Position numbers and translations under genes: made by a program
Source of the DNA: Mycolicibacterium baixiangningiae
GTDB lineage: Bacteria > Actinomycetota > Actinomycetes > Mycobacteriales > Mycobacteriaceae
Assembly: GCF_016313185.1 (NCBI RefSeq)
Contig: NZ_CP066218.1
Coordinates: 5,580,001-5,644,000 of the forward strand
Length of the DNA stretch: 64,000 nt
Direction: 5' to 3'
Part shown: piece after piece, positions 21,731-29,427 of the stretch
Layout of the letters: every line of letters begins with the position of its first letter
Numbering within the stretch: position 1 is the first letter of the stretch
Notes under the pieces: generated by a model
The model's input: the letters and a program-made list of their open reading frames with translations, nothing else
Told to the model about the DNA's origin: nothing
Database searches by the model: none

Positions 21731-23149
21731 TTACGGCAGCGACGTGTCGGCCCGGGTCCGGGTCTCGGTGAAGCCCGCGGCACTGCGTATCCGGGCGAAG
21801 GCGCGGACCATCGCGTCGGTCGCCTCGTGAGTGTCCGCGAGCGTCGAGCCGTCGGTGAGCACCGAGATGTTCAGCTGGTCGACATAGCTCCACACGGTGA
21901 CGTTCATGGCGCTGCCCGCGGCCAGGGGCCCCACCGAGTAGATCTCGCTCACCACCGCCCCGGCGACGCAGCCTCGGCGTCGAGGTCCGGGCACGTTCGA
22001 GACGATCACGTTGAACAGCTGATTGGGCGCCTTGCGCCGGGAGGTCCAGCCGAAGACCGTGCGCAGGGCCGTGGGGGGCACATACTCCAGCGAGCGCCCG
22101 ACCGTGCCGGGGCCGAGGAGGTCGTGGTTCTCCTTGGCGATCCCGGCCGCAACAGCGGTCAGTCGAACCTGCTCGAGAGGGTCGTCGATGTGCACCGGCA
22201 GTGACACCAGCATGGTGCTCAGAGCGTTGCCGGTGATCCGGTCCCTCGAGGTGTCCGTGGCGACCGGCACCGAGGCGATGATGGGTTCGTCGGGGTGGCC
22301 GTCGTAGGTCAGCAGCAGATCGCGCAGCCCGCCCGCCGCCGTCGCCAACACCAGATCGTTGATCGTGACGCCGAGATGCCTACTCGTCTCCTTGGCCTCG
22401 GCCAGCGACAAGGTAGCGCTCGCGAAGCTGCGGGCCGGTGAGAGCTTGTGGTTCAAGAACGTCGGCGGCGGGTGGAACTGGCGAGCCAGGTCGGGGTGCC
22501 CGTGGCGCTGCCGGGACCGTCGCCGCACCCGGTAGATCCCGACGGCGCCGTCCCTGACGACGTCGGGCAGCTTTGTCAGCGTGCGCGCATGGTCGCGGAC
22601 CGCACCGCGGATCAGCTCCACCGCCGACGGCCGGGCACCCGTGATGTCCCGTCCGCCGGCGCCGGGCATGAGATCGACCCATTCCATGGCGCGCGCCATC
22701 AGATTCGCCGAGGCCACACCGTCGGCGAGCGCGTGATGAACCTTCCCGATGACCGCGATCCGACGGTTCGCGAGCCCCTCGGCGTAGTAGAGCTGCCACA
22801 GCGGACGTGTGCGATCCAGGGCGGTGCCCGCGATTTCACCGATGAGTTGGTCGAGTTCGCGCCGTCCACCCGGAGCGGCCACCCGAACCCGCCGCACGTG
22901 GTAGCCGAGGTCGACGTCGGCGTTCTCGCGCCACATCGGGCGGTGCAGACGCAGCGGGATGCCGACCAGTTCGTAGCGCATGGGCTCCAGGAGATGCATC
23001 CTGCTGCGCAGGGTCTCGCAGAAGACCTCGAAGCCCGGCTCTCCCTCGAACTCCGAGGTGTCGACAACGGCCACCTTCAACGTGTGCTGGTGCACGTTGG
23101 GCGTTTCGCTGTTCAACAGCAAGGCATCCCACCCGCTGAGCCGTTTCAC
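21731..23149 (-). CDS. Wax ester synthase / diacylglycerol acyltransferase (WS/DGAT)
   Basis: A 472-residue WS/DGAT of the mycobacterial Tgs family that transfers acyl groups from acyl-CoA to diacylglycerol or fatty alcohol, making storage lipid at the membrane. The catalytic HHxxxDG motif is intact in GKVHHALADGVASANL (H138, H139, D143, G144). Other family segments are the N-terminal LSGWDALLLNSET and the later FNVIVSNVPGPRR. It overlaps the upstream hydrolase gene by 4 nt, so a lipid or ester metabolic pair is likely. It converges on the crt operon with a 27-nt gap. Confidence 0.93.
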   Translation of the reverse strand: MKRLSGWDALLLNSETPNVHQHTLKVAVVDTSEFEGEPGFEVFCETLRSRMHLLEPMRYELVGIPLRLHRPMWRENADVDLGYHVRRVRVAAPGGRRELDQLIGEIAGTALDRTRPLWQLYYAEGLANRRIAVIGKVHHALADGVASANLMARAMEWVDLMPGAGGRDITGARPSAVELIRGAVRDHARTLTKLPDVVRDGAVGIYRVRRRSRQRHGHPDLARQFHPPPTFLNHKLSPARSFASATLSLAEAKETSRHLGVTINDLVLATAAGGLRDLLLTYDGHPDEPIIASVPVATDTSRDRITGNALSTMLVSLPVHIDDPLEQVRLTAVAAGIAKENHDLLGPGTVGRSLEYVPPTALRTVFGWTSRRKAPNQLFNVIVSNVPGPRRRGCVAGAVVSEIYSVGPLAAGSAMNVTVWSYVDQLNISVLTDGSTLADTHEATDAMVRAFARIRSAAGFTETRTRADTSLP

Positions 23150-24018
23150 GATGCTGCGGCGGAGAGCACGCGGTCGTGCACCGAACTGATCGCCTCGCTC
23201 AGCGCCGGCACGAACCGGTCGGACTGCAACGTGCAGCTGGCATGGCCCGCATCGACCGGCACCACCTGTGCATCAGGTATCTGACCGGCCAGCCACCGCT
23301 GGCGCCCGGTCCCGAAGGCATGGTCACGCAGTGTGATCACCACCGACGTCGGCACGTCGATCTCCCCTACCCACGGCCGCGAGTCGAACCGCGTGATCTC
23401 GGCGACGGCACGGGTGATCGCACCGGGGCTGGTGGCGCGGAACTGACCGAGCAACCACTGCGGTACCCCGAATACGCCATCGGCCGCCGAGGAGACCGGC
23501 GTGAGCGACGGCCCCCGCAGCGGCGGGCTGAACGCGTCGATGAAGGCCGCAAAGATGCCGGTGGCCAGGCGCTCGTAGCTCGCGCGGGAGACGGCCGCGG
23601 CCGCGGCGCACAGCACGAGCCCGTCGACACGTTCCCGGTGACGCCGCCACACCAACTGGGCGATCAGCGAGCCCATCGAGTAGCCGACCGGCACGAACGT
23701 GCGGATACCGAGGGCGTCAGCCAGCGCGACGACGTCGTCGGCGCAGTCTTCGAGGAGGAACCGGGGCGAGCTGATGCCGTGCCCGTGACAGCGTTGGTCG
23801 AACACCACCACCCGGCCGAACTGCTTGACCACGTCCAGCGCCGGATACCAGGTCATCAGCCCGGTGCAGGCCACCGAGTGCAGCAGGAGATACGTCGGTC
23901 CGTCCTGCGGCCCGTAATCGATCACATACGTGCTGCCGCGGCCGGGCAGATCGACGGTCCGTCCGGGAGGGATCTCACCGACGGCGGCCAGCGCCGGGAT
24001 ACCGGGAAGTCTCGGCAT
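23146..24018 (-). CDS. Alpha/beta hydrolase
   Basis: A 290-residue alpha/beta hydrolase with nucleophile elbow VGYSMGSLIAQ (S114), an oxyanion segment LLLHSVACTG, the strand VVVFDQRCHGHG, a likely acid Asp, and His in PVDAGHASC near the end. It is probably an esterase or lipase-like enzyme. It has no signal peptide. The stop overlaps the start of the WS/DGAT gene. Such pairs are common in mycobacteria, so a link to neutral-lipid turnover is plausible but not shown. Confidence 0.85.
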   Translation of the reverse strand: MPRLPGIPALAAVGEIPPGRTVDLPGRGSTYVIDYGPQDGPTYLLLHSVACTGLMTWYPALDVVKQFGRVVVFDQRCHGHGISSPRFLLEDCADDVVALADALGIRTFVPVGYSMGSLIAQLVWRRHRERVDGLVLCAAAAAVSRASYERLATGIFAAFIDAFSPPLRGPSLTPVSSAADGVFGVPQWLLGQFRATSPGAITRAVAEITRFDSRPWVGEIDVPTSVVITLRDHAFGTGRQRWLAGQIPDAQVVPVDAGHASCTLQSDRFVPALSEAISSVHDRVLSAAAS

Positions 24019-24107
24019 GGTCAGCCCCCATCGGCGCCGATGGTCGTCGCGTCGTCATTACAGCACGCGGATCAAGACCAAAACCAGGTTTCCCGGGTGC
24101 GTGCGGA

Positions 24108-24479
24108 TCAGCCGACCGTGACGTCGGCTTTGTCCGGATAGAACGCGACATGCCCGGCGATGTCGGCGACCGCCGGATAGGGCTGGCCGTAGGTCCAGAT
24201 CACGTCCTCGACGGTCTGATCGGCGGCGTTGACATGGTAATAGGCGGCGTCGCCCTTGTACGGACAGTAGGTGGTGGTGTCACTGCAGACCAGCGCCGAC
24301 TCGGCGACATCACGCATCGGGATGTACTGCACCGCAGGGTAGTCCGCCTCCTGCAGGGTGAGCGCGTCGTCGGTCTCGGCGATTACGGTGCCGTTCACCT
24401 CCACCGTGACGTGCCGTCCGGTGGGCGTGACGGTGATGGGGTGTTCCGCGGTGGGTTCGAGGACGGGGCGTCCGGCCAT
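24108..24479 (-). CDS. DUF427 domain protein
   Basis: A 123-residue single-domain DUF427 protein: the core has VEVNGTVIAET, YIPMRDV, then TTYCPYKGDAAYYHV and a final AGHVAFYPDKADVTV. DUF427 folds as a small beta-barrel and its function is unknown. AGGAG lies 7 nt before the ATG at 24479, and the longer frame to 24557 is not supported. It is divergent from the SRPBCC gene across an 83-nt gap that holds repeated GTTGA/TCAAC half-sites. Confidence 0.88.
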   Translation of the reverse strand: MAGRPVLEPTAEHPITVTPTGRHVTVEVNGTVIAETDDALTLQEADYPAVQYIPMRDVAESALVCSDTTTYCPYKGDAAYYHVNAADQTVEDVIWTYGQPYPAVADIAGHVAFYPDKADVTVG

Positions 24480-24494
24480 GAGTGATCTCCTGAC

Positions 24495-24519
24495 GTTGAG
24501 TCGCTTCAACTTGCTCAAC
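24495..24519. promoter_or_regulatory. Possible operator between divergent DUF427 and SRPBCC genes
   Basis: GTTGAG (24495-24500), TCAAC (24506-24510) and CTCAAC (24514-24519) form two overlapping inverted repeats in the 83-nt divergent promoter region. No regulator gene is adjacent, so the binding protein is unknown. Confidence 0.3.
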
Positions 24520-24562
24520 AAGGTGCCCACCGCCGTTCTTCCGATCACTACGATCACACGTC

Positions 24563-25030
24563 ATGACGAACCCCGACGCCGCCTCGGCGCAGGCCACGGT
24601 CGACATCGCCGCCGACCCGGACGCGGTGTACCGCCTCATCACCGATCTTCCCACCCTCGCCGAACTCGCCGAGGAGACTTCGGCGATGCAGTGGAAGAAG
24701 GGCGACGCCGCCCGGCCCGGTGCGGTGTTCGTCGGCCGCAACCGCAACGGATCACGGTCGTGGAACACCACCTGCACCGTCACCGACGCCGCGCCGGGTC
24801 GCGCGTTCGCCTTCGACGTGCGCAAATTCGCGATCCCGGTGTCGCACTGGCGCTACGAGATCGCGCCGACCGCGACGGGCTGCCGGGTCACCGAGAGCAC
24901 TTGGGACCGCAGGCCGGGATGGTTCCGGAAACCAGGCGCCTGGGCGACCGGCGTCAGTGACCGAGCCACCGCCAACGTCGAGAACATCGCCACGACGCTG
25001 CGACGGCTGAAGGCCCGCGCCGAGCGCTGA
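24563..25030 (+). CDS. SRPBCC-family (polyketide cyclase/START-like) protein
   Basis: A 155-residue SRPBCC protein with a helix-grip fold: the N-terminal strand ATVDIAADPDAVYRLITDL, the loop GAVFVGRNRNG, WNTTCTVTDAAPGRAFAFDV and a C-terminal amphipathic helix rich in Ala/Arg. These bind hydrophobic ligands or act as cyclases. Mycobacteria have many of unknown ligand. It is divergent from the DUF427 gene. Confidence 0.85.
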   Translation: MTNPDAASAQATVDIAADPDAVYRLITDLPTLAELAEETSAMQWKKGDAARPGAVFVGRNRNGSRSWNTTCTVTDAAPGRAFAFDVRKFAIPVSHWRYEIAPTATGCRVTESTWDRRPGWFRKPGAWATGVSDRATANVENIATTLRRLKARAER

Positions 25031-25206
25031 CATGCTTTCAGGGGCGGCCGGTGATCCGGTTGGCGAGCTTGGCGATCGCACGTCGCAGATCTGCGGCAGA
25101 AGTCGGTGTGTCTGAAATCGCTCACCCGAAAGTTGGCCGAAAAGGACTCGTTGCGGAACCATTGAAACATGTCCGTAACAATCGCACAGCAAACGGCGCC
25201 GGCCCG

Positions 25207-25794
25207 ATGAGCCTGTCCGTGCGAGCACGGTGCACCCGGCGTCGTCTCGCGGGCGGCCCGCTCGTGCGGCTCGTCGACCGGGTGGAGGCGGGCGCAGCGC
25301 TGACAGCCGCCGCCCTGCTGATTGTGGCGGGCTTTTTCGCTGTGCAGGTTTCGACGTCAGTCCGCGCCGATCAAACGCACGCCGCCGAAATGGACGCGGC
25401 GAACCGGCATCCCATCGAGGCCGTCGCCCTCGAACGGAGCCAAGTGAAACCCCAACGGCCCATCACGACGTTCACGGTGCCGGTGCAGTGGTTCGCGAAC
25501 GGCGTCACACGGGACAGGACTGTCGAGATTCAGCACCCGGTCAAAGCCGGTGACCGCGTCAGCCTCTGGATCGACGATCAGGGCAACGCCGTCTCGGCCC
25601 CGAGGAGCGAAGCGGACGCTCGGGCGAGTGGACTCGGCGCCGGTCTGGGGTTCTGGTTGCTGAGCCTCTGCGTGGTCGCCACCGCATTGCTCGTGCTCCG
25701 GCGGGCGTTGAACCGAGTGCGGTATCGCGCCTGGGACCGCGGTCTCCTACTTCTCGTCGGCAAGGGGGGCGGCTCGACCGCTTACAGTCCGTGA
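25207..25794 (+). CDS. Rv1733c-like two-helix membrane protein
   Basis: A 195-residue protein with one membrane helix near residues 30-52 (ALTAAALLIVAGFFAVQV) and a second at about 145-165 (GFWLLSLCVVATALLVL). An extracytoplasmic domain between them contains ITTFTVPVQWFANGVTRDRT and the DRVSLWIDDQG segment typical of the mycobacterial Rv1733c family. In Mycobacterium tuberculosis Rv1733c is a dormancy-regulon antigen of unknown function. I saw no good DosR box upstream here. The start at 25207 follows a GC-rich segment without a clear ribosome-binding site, so it could lie a few codons away. Confidence 0.8.
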   Translation: MSLSVRARCTRRRLAGGPLVRLVDRVEAGAALTAAALLIVAGFFAVQVSTSVRADQTHAAEMDAANRHPIEAVALERSQVKPQRPITTFTVPVQWFANGVTRDRTVEIQHPVKAGDRVSLWIDDQGNAVSAPRSEADARASGLGAGLGFWLLSLCVVATALLVLRRALNRVRYRAWDRGLLLLVGKGGGSTAYSP

Positions 25795-25820
25795 GAACAC
25801 CGCGCACGTGAACACACGAA

Positions 25821-25850
25821 ACGAGGGGCACCCGAACGGGTGCCCCTCGT
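25821..25850. terminator. Strong terminator, first copy of repeated stem
   Basis: A perfect 13-bp stem (25821-25833 with 25838-25850) and GAAC loop, between the convergent Rv1733c-like gene and small secreted-protein copy 1. The same GAGGGGCACCC stem follows the other two copies. Confidence 0.85.
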
Positions 25851-25864
25851 CGATGGTGTGAGTG

Positions 25865-26113
25865 TCAGCGGACGGTCACGTAGACGACGCGGTCGTCGTT
25901 GTCGTAGCGCACCGAAACGATGCTGGACTGGTCGAGCGGCTTGACCATGCCCTGGTGGTTGACCCGCACGGCGTAACCGCGGTCATCCAGCGAGCTGATC
26001 GCGTCCTGGGCATTGCCCGGCCCGGCCGGCGCGGCCTGCGCGGGGGCGGCGAAGGCCAGGAACCCGGTGGCCAGTCCGCTGGCGACGATGGTGGCGAATC
26101 CGAACTTGTTCAT
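25865..26113 (-). CDS. Small secreted protein, paralogue copy 1
   Basis: An 82-residue exported protein: signal peptide MNKFGFATIVASGLATGFLA, cleavage near AQA-APA (about 28). The 54-residue mature part has a DAISSLDDRGYAVRVN helix-strand and ends VSVRYDNDDRVVYVTVR. Charged residues and strands resemble a small PepSY-like or YkuD-accessory fold, but I do not recognise a named family. GGTAGGGAA lies just before the ATG. Two more copies (at 26865 and 40039) differ by hardly any residue. It faces away from the DUF4262 gene. Confidence 0.8.
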   Translation of the reverse strand: MNKFGFATIVASGLATGFLAFAAPAQAAPAGPGNAQDAISSLDDRGYAVRVNHQGMVKPLDQSSIVSVRYDNDDRVVYVTVR

Positions 26114-26231
26114 TTCCCTACCTCTTTCTCGTCTTCGGTCTGGAGCGTTTTCCTGGCCGGTCTGATGGTTCAAACCAGCAGCTCAGGGCCATGATTCCGG
26201 CTGGCAGTGATTGACCGGCGCATGGCAGGAT
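25865..26231. repeat. Direct repeat block A1 (367 nt), gene plus upstream region
   Basis: Nearly identical to 26865-27230 over the whole small secreted-protein gene and about 118 nt of its upstream region, with a handful of substitutions and a 1-nt length difference near 26146. The likeness stops abruptly at ATGGCAGGAT on both copies. Confidence 0.9.
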
Positions 26232-26317
26232 ATTTTCGTTGTCACCACTGCTGCCATCCCTCATCAATGTCAGACCCCGGGCGCATGCTGGCGGCAACGA
26301 CGACGAAAGGTGCAGCC

Positions 26318-26818
26318 ATGTGCTGGCATTGCGATCACCCGGAGGCCACTCGGAACGACTACCTCGACGTGGTGTACGACAAGATCCTGAGGAACGGTTG
26401 GGCAGTCCAGTACGTCGAGAGCGAGCGCAGACCGTTCGCCTACACCGTCGGCCTGCACGAGTGCGGGCTCCCCGAACTCCTCATCACCGCCGTGGACCCC
26501 AAGCGCGCGCTGCTCGTGTTGAACACCGTGGCGGATTACTGCATCGCGCACGACGGCCCGGTCCTGGCGGGAGACACCATGTCGCTGCCCGATCAGCTGC
26601 TGGAGTTCGTCGAGGTGTCCCAACCCGACGCACACATGGGGATTGCCATCGGCATCTACGGTCGCGATGTGCGCGCGCTGCAGTTGGTATGGGCGGACGC
26701 GAACTACGAGTGGCCGTGGTCGGCACGGTTCAACCCCGGAGGAGTGCGTCAACCGGTATTCGGGAAGCGGGAGACTCGTTGCCCGCTCCACCGGTCAGAA
26801 CCGAAGGCGGTCAACTGA
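26318..26818 (+). CDS. DUF4262 domain protein
   Basis: A 166-residue protein starting MCWHCDHPEATRNDY. The segment RPFAYTVGLHECGLPELLIT is the core of DUF4262, a family found across bacteria with no settled function. AAAGGTG precedes the ATG at 26318. It lies between the two tandem copies of the small secreted-protein gene, divergent from copy 1 and convergent with copy 2. The upstream repeat block A1 may therefore contain its promoter. Confidence 0.82.
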   Translation: MCWHCDHPEATRNDYLDVVYDKILRNGWAVQYVESERRPFAYTVGLHECGLPELLITAVDPKRALLVLNTVADYCIAHDGPVLAGDTMSLPDQLLEFVEVSQPDAHMGIAIGIYGRDVRALQLVWADANYEWPWSARFNPGGVRQPVFGKRETRCPLHRSEPKAVN

Positions 26819-26825
26819 ATACGAA

Positions 26826-26855
26826 AGAGGGGCACCCCGGGCCGGGTGCCCCTCT
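26826..26855. terminator. Strong terminator, second copy of repeated stem
   Basis: A 12-bp perfect stem (26826-26837 with 26844-26855) with a 6-nt loop, between the DUF4262 gene and the convergent small secreted-protein copy 2. It is related in sequence to the stems at 25821 and 40300. Confidence 0.85.
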
Positions 26856-26864
26856 CGCGACGGG

Positions 26865-27113
26865 TCAGCGGACGCTGACGTAGACGACGCGGTCGTCGTT
26901 GTCGTAGCGCACCGAAACGATGCTGGACTGGTCGAGCGGCTTGACCATGCCCTGGTGGTTGACCCGCACGGCGTAACCGCGGTCATCCAACGAGCTGATC
27001 GCGTCCTGGGCGTTTCCGGGCCCGGCCGGCGCGGCCTGCGCGGGGGCGGCGAAGGCCAGGAACCCGGTGGCCAGTCCGCTGGCGACGATGGTGGCGAATC
27101 CGAACTTGTTCAT
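26865..27113 (-). CDS. Small secreted protein, paralogue copy 2
   Basis: An 82-residue protein almost identical to copy 1. The only residue change I see is VYVSVR instead of VYVTVR at the end. The signal peptide (to about residue 28) is unchanged. In two silent places (the GPGNAQD segment and the ASSLDD region) its DNA agrees with the distant copy 3 rather than copy 1, or is unique, which hints at gene conversion. The same upstream region as copy 1 is retained, so both should be expressed alike. Confidence 0.8.
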   Translation of the reverse strand: MNKFGFATIVASGLATGFLAFAAPAQAAPAGPGNAQDAISSLDDRGYAVRVNHQGMVKPLDQSSIVSVRYDNDDRVVYVSVR

Positions 27114-27230
27114 TTCCCTACCTCTTTCTCGTCTTCGGTCTGGAGGTTTTCCTGGCCGGTCTGATGGTTCAAACCAGCAGCTCAGGGCCATGATTCCGGC
27201 TGGCAGTGATTGACCGACAGATGGCAGGAT
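26865..27230. repeat. Direct repeat block A2 (366 nt)
   Basis: Second copy of the block at 25865-26231, in the same orientation and 1 kb away, ending at the same ATGGCAGGAT. The DUF4262 gene lies in between. Confidence 0.9.
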
Positions 27231-27303
27231 CACGACCTTCGCCGCAAGGCTGCCAGCGCGAAGTCCGAGTCGGGGAGAGACATCGTCAAGCCTTCGGCGA
27301 GGA

Positions 27304-27630
27304 TCAGGGTCGGGCGTCGACCTCGCTTCGGGCGCTTGCAAGGACGGCACTCAGTACGCCGGGAAATCGCGCCTCCAGGTCGGCGTCCCGCAGTGCACTC
27401 ATGATCGACGTCCCCTGGTATCTCTGCTCGATTACACCCGCCTCTCGCAGCACTCGAAAGTGGTGCGTACCGGTTGATTTGGTGACCGGTAGTTCGAAGG
27501 CCGCGCACGGCTGATCACCGTCGTCATCGGCTAGGCGGCAGACAATCTTGCGCCGAATCGGATCGGCAAGCGCCGACAGCACCGCGTCCAACCTGATCTC
27601 GTCCACAGCTGGATGGTGCAGCATCCGCAT
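27304..27630 (-). CDS. ArsR-family transcriptional regulator
   Basis: A 108-residue winged-helix regulator: LDAVLSALADPIRRKIVCRL is the usual ArsR N-terminal helix pair, and KSTGTHHFRVLREAGVIEQR is the recognition helix and wing. No metal-binding Cys pair is obvious (one Cys in KIVCRL and one in QPCAAF), so it is more likely an organic-ligand or redox sensor of the group found beside flavin oxidoreductases. It is divergent from the Old Yellow Enzyme gene and the operator between them is probably its target. The local base composition is less GC-rich than the neighbours. Confidence 0.88.
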   Translation of the reverse strand: MRMLHHPAVDEIRLDAVLSALADPIRRKIVCRLADDDGDQPCAAFELPVTKSTGTHHFRVLREAGVIEQRYQGTSIMSALRDADLEARFPGVLSAVLASARSEVDARP

Positions 27631-27671
27631 GAGATCAACCTTCCGTAGCCCGAGCGTTAATACGAATGGTA

Positions 27672-27694
27672 CCGTACTAACACTCTTAGTACGG
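27672..27694. promoter_or_regulatory. Operator candidate for the ArsR regulator
   Basis: A perfect 9-bp inverted repeat with 5-nt spacer (CCGTACTAA-N5-TTAGTACGG) lies in the divergent promoter region between the ArsR and OYE genes. A further partial site (GTACTAGT, 27703-27710) is close to the OYE start. Confidence 0.65.
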
Positions 27695-27722
27695 CATTCG
27701 TCGTACTAGTGACTCTGAGGGA

Positions 27723-28850
27723 GTGACGATTCTTGTGCCCACAATCCATCAGTCGCAGGATGTGCCTGCGTTGTTCAGACCCATCACGCTGCGGGGCCTC
27801 ACCGTGCCGAACAGGGTGTGGATGTCACCGATGTGCACCTACTCCGCGGAGTCGGGCGAACGGGCCGGCACGCCAACGGACTGCCATCTCGTGCACTACG
27901 CGTCACGCGCTGCTGGAGGCGTTGGGTTGGTGATGGTTGAAGCGACCGCGGTAAGGAGTGATGGTCGCATTTCGCCGTGGGATTTGGGTCTTTGGGCCGA
28001 TGCGCAGACGCCGGACTTCAAGCGACTGGCGAAGGCAATCTCCGCTGCGGGCGCAGTGCCGGCGATTCAGCTTGCACACGCCGGCCGCAAGGGCTCACTG
28101 GAGCGTCCGTGGCGTGGTGGCGGTCCCCTGGCGGTGAGCAATGGAGGTTGGCCGACGGTGGGGCCAAGCGCCATTGCGTTTCCCGGTTACCCTCGCCCCA
28201 CAGCCGCAGATCGATCGGAGATGGCGAATCTCGTGGCATCATTTGCATCTGCGGCGCGACGCGCACTCGAAGCCGGCTTCGAAGTGGTCGAGGTCAATGC
28301 AGCACACGGGTATCTGCTGCAGTCCTTTCTATCGCCGATCTCCAATCGGCGCACCGATGAGTTCGGTGGGAGCTTGGTGAACAGAGCGCGCTTCGTCCTC
28401 GAAGTGCTCGATGCGGTACGCGCCATCTGGCCGCAACATATGCCGGTGTTCCTGCGAATTTCGACAACCGACTGGATCGCCGAAGACCCTGCCGATAGCC
28501 GCGAGGGATGGACTGTCGCGGACTCGATTCAGCTAGCGCTTTGGGCGCGCGAGCACGGGGTGGACCTCCTGGACGGGTCCTCGGGTGGTGTTGAGCCGAA
28601 ACCAATTCCATCGGCGCGTGACTACCAAACGGCACTCGCTGCGCGAATCCGGTCGGAGGCATCAGTCGCCATCGCCGCGGTGGGCCGCATCACGGAGGCA
28701 ACCTGGGCCGACGAACTCGTGCGCACGGGTCAAGCGGATGCGGTCTTCATAGGCCGTGCCCTGCTGAGAGATGCTTCGTGGCCAAACAATGCAGCAGCTC
28801 AGCTTGGAGTTCCTCCGCGTTTCGTCGAGCAGTATGCATATGCGCTGTGA
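27723..28850 (+). CDS. NADH:flavin oxidoreductase, Old Yellow Enzyme family (YqjM-like)
   Basis: A 375-residue FMN ene-reductase. YqjM-class marks include the N-terminal LFRPITLRGLTVPNRVWMSPMCTYSA, the HYASRAAGGVGLVMVEATAV strand, the active-site pair in QLAHAGRKGS, and the HGYLLQSFLSP motif. It reduces activated C=C bonds (enones, nitro compounds, maleimides) using NAD(P)H. Start is GTG 27723, although GTG 27735 has better spacing from GAGGGAG. Codon use is visibly less GC-biased than the flanks, suggesting acquired DNA together with the ArsR gene. Confidence 0.9.
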   Translation: MTILVPTIHQSQDVPALFRPITLRGLTVPNRVWMSPMCTYSAESGERAGTPTDCHLVHYASRAAGGVGLVMVEATAVRSDGRISPWDLGLWADAQTPDFKRLAKAISAAGAVPAIQLAHAGRKGSLERPWRGGGPLAVSNGGWPTVGPSAIAFPGYPRPTAADRSEMANLVASFASAARRALEAGFEVVEVNAAHGYLLQSFLSPISNRRTDEFGGSLVNRARFVLEVLDAVRAIWPQHMPVFLRISTTDWIAEDPADSREGWTVADSIQLALWAREHGVDLLDGSSGGVEPKPIPSARDYQTALAARIRSEASVAIAAVGRITEATWADELVRTGQADAVFIGRALLRDASWPNNAAAQLGVPPRFVEQYAYAL

Positions 28851-28893
28851 GCGCAGGAACCTGTGAAGCACCGTGTCCCAACGTCCTGAGCGG

Positions 28894-29031
28894 TCAGTGC
28901 GAATGGGGCACTCGGAGGCTTCGTATAGCAGGGTAGCCCAGCACGGAATTCGGCGCGTCGGCGTCGAGCGCCTTGCCATACAGGGTCGCCCACATCGTCT
29001 CGGGTGCGCCGCGCAGGTCGACGCGGGTCAC
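28894..29031 (-). pseudogene. N-terminal fragment of a SAM-dependent methyltransferase (PPM/LCMT type)
   Basis: A 45-codon frame starts GTG at 29031, overlapping the stop of the Ddn-like gene (GTGA), and reads TRVDLRGAPETMWATLYGKA then LDADAPNSVLGYPA. This is the N-terminus of the mycobacterial class I methyltransferases of the leucine carboxyl methyltransferase type, normally about 300 residues. Likeness ends after about 38 residues and a stop follows at 28894. The missing body and the adjoining low-GC cassette mark a deletion or insertion junction. Probably non-functional. Confidence 0.7.
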
Positions 29032-29414
29032 GGGACTGTCCGCAGATAGAGGAACTCCGAAACGTTCGCCACCGCAAGGAGATAGCGCACCGGCGGGATC
29101 TTGGGCATATCGGAGCGGCTCGGGTCCACGTAGAGCTGCGGGTCGGTCAGCGCATAGCGCCGTCGCCGCGTGATGACTTCACACCCGCCGGCGGCGATCA
29201 CGTTCTTCACCCAGTCCGCATCCGAACCGTAGGTGAGCGCGAAAACGAATCCGTCGCGACGGCGGAAGAGGTTGATCGGCGTCCGGAACTCCCGGCCGGA
29301 TGTGCGCCCGCGGTGGACGACCATGCCGAAGCCCGGCAGCCACGGTGCGAGGTACTTGACCACCCGGTTGAGGCCGACCCGATTCGCCCGGGCGAGCCAC
29401 CTGGGAGCCGGCAT
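29028..29414 (-). CDS. Ddn-like deazaflavin (F420)-dependent nitroreductase family protein
   Basis: A 128-residue protein of the Ddn/split beta-barrel family that uses F420H2 and acts on quinones or nitro compounds at the membrane. Motifs include VVHRGRTSGREFRTPINLF (F420-phosphate binding) and VFALTYGSDADWVKNVIAAG, both typical. It has a normal length. It lies 13 nt after the epimerase gene on the same strand, so it is likely the third gene of that operon. Its stop overlaps the start of the decayed methyltransferase, which must once have been the fourth. Confidence 0.9.
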   Translation of the reverse strand: MPAPRWLARANRVGLNRVVKYLAPWLPGFGMVVHRGRTSGREFRTPINLFRRRDGFVFALTYGSDADWVKNVIAAGGCEVITRRRRYALTDPQLYVDPSRSDMPKIPPVRYLLAVANVSEFLYLRTVP

Positions 29415-29427
29415 CGCAGACCTCCCG

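Noticed and set aside
25131..25206. DosR box before the Rv1733c-like gene
   Set aside because: The nearest sequence (AAAGGACTCGTTGCG) misses most conserved positions, so I do not infer dormancy control.
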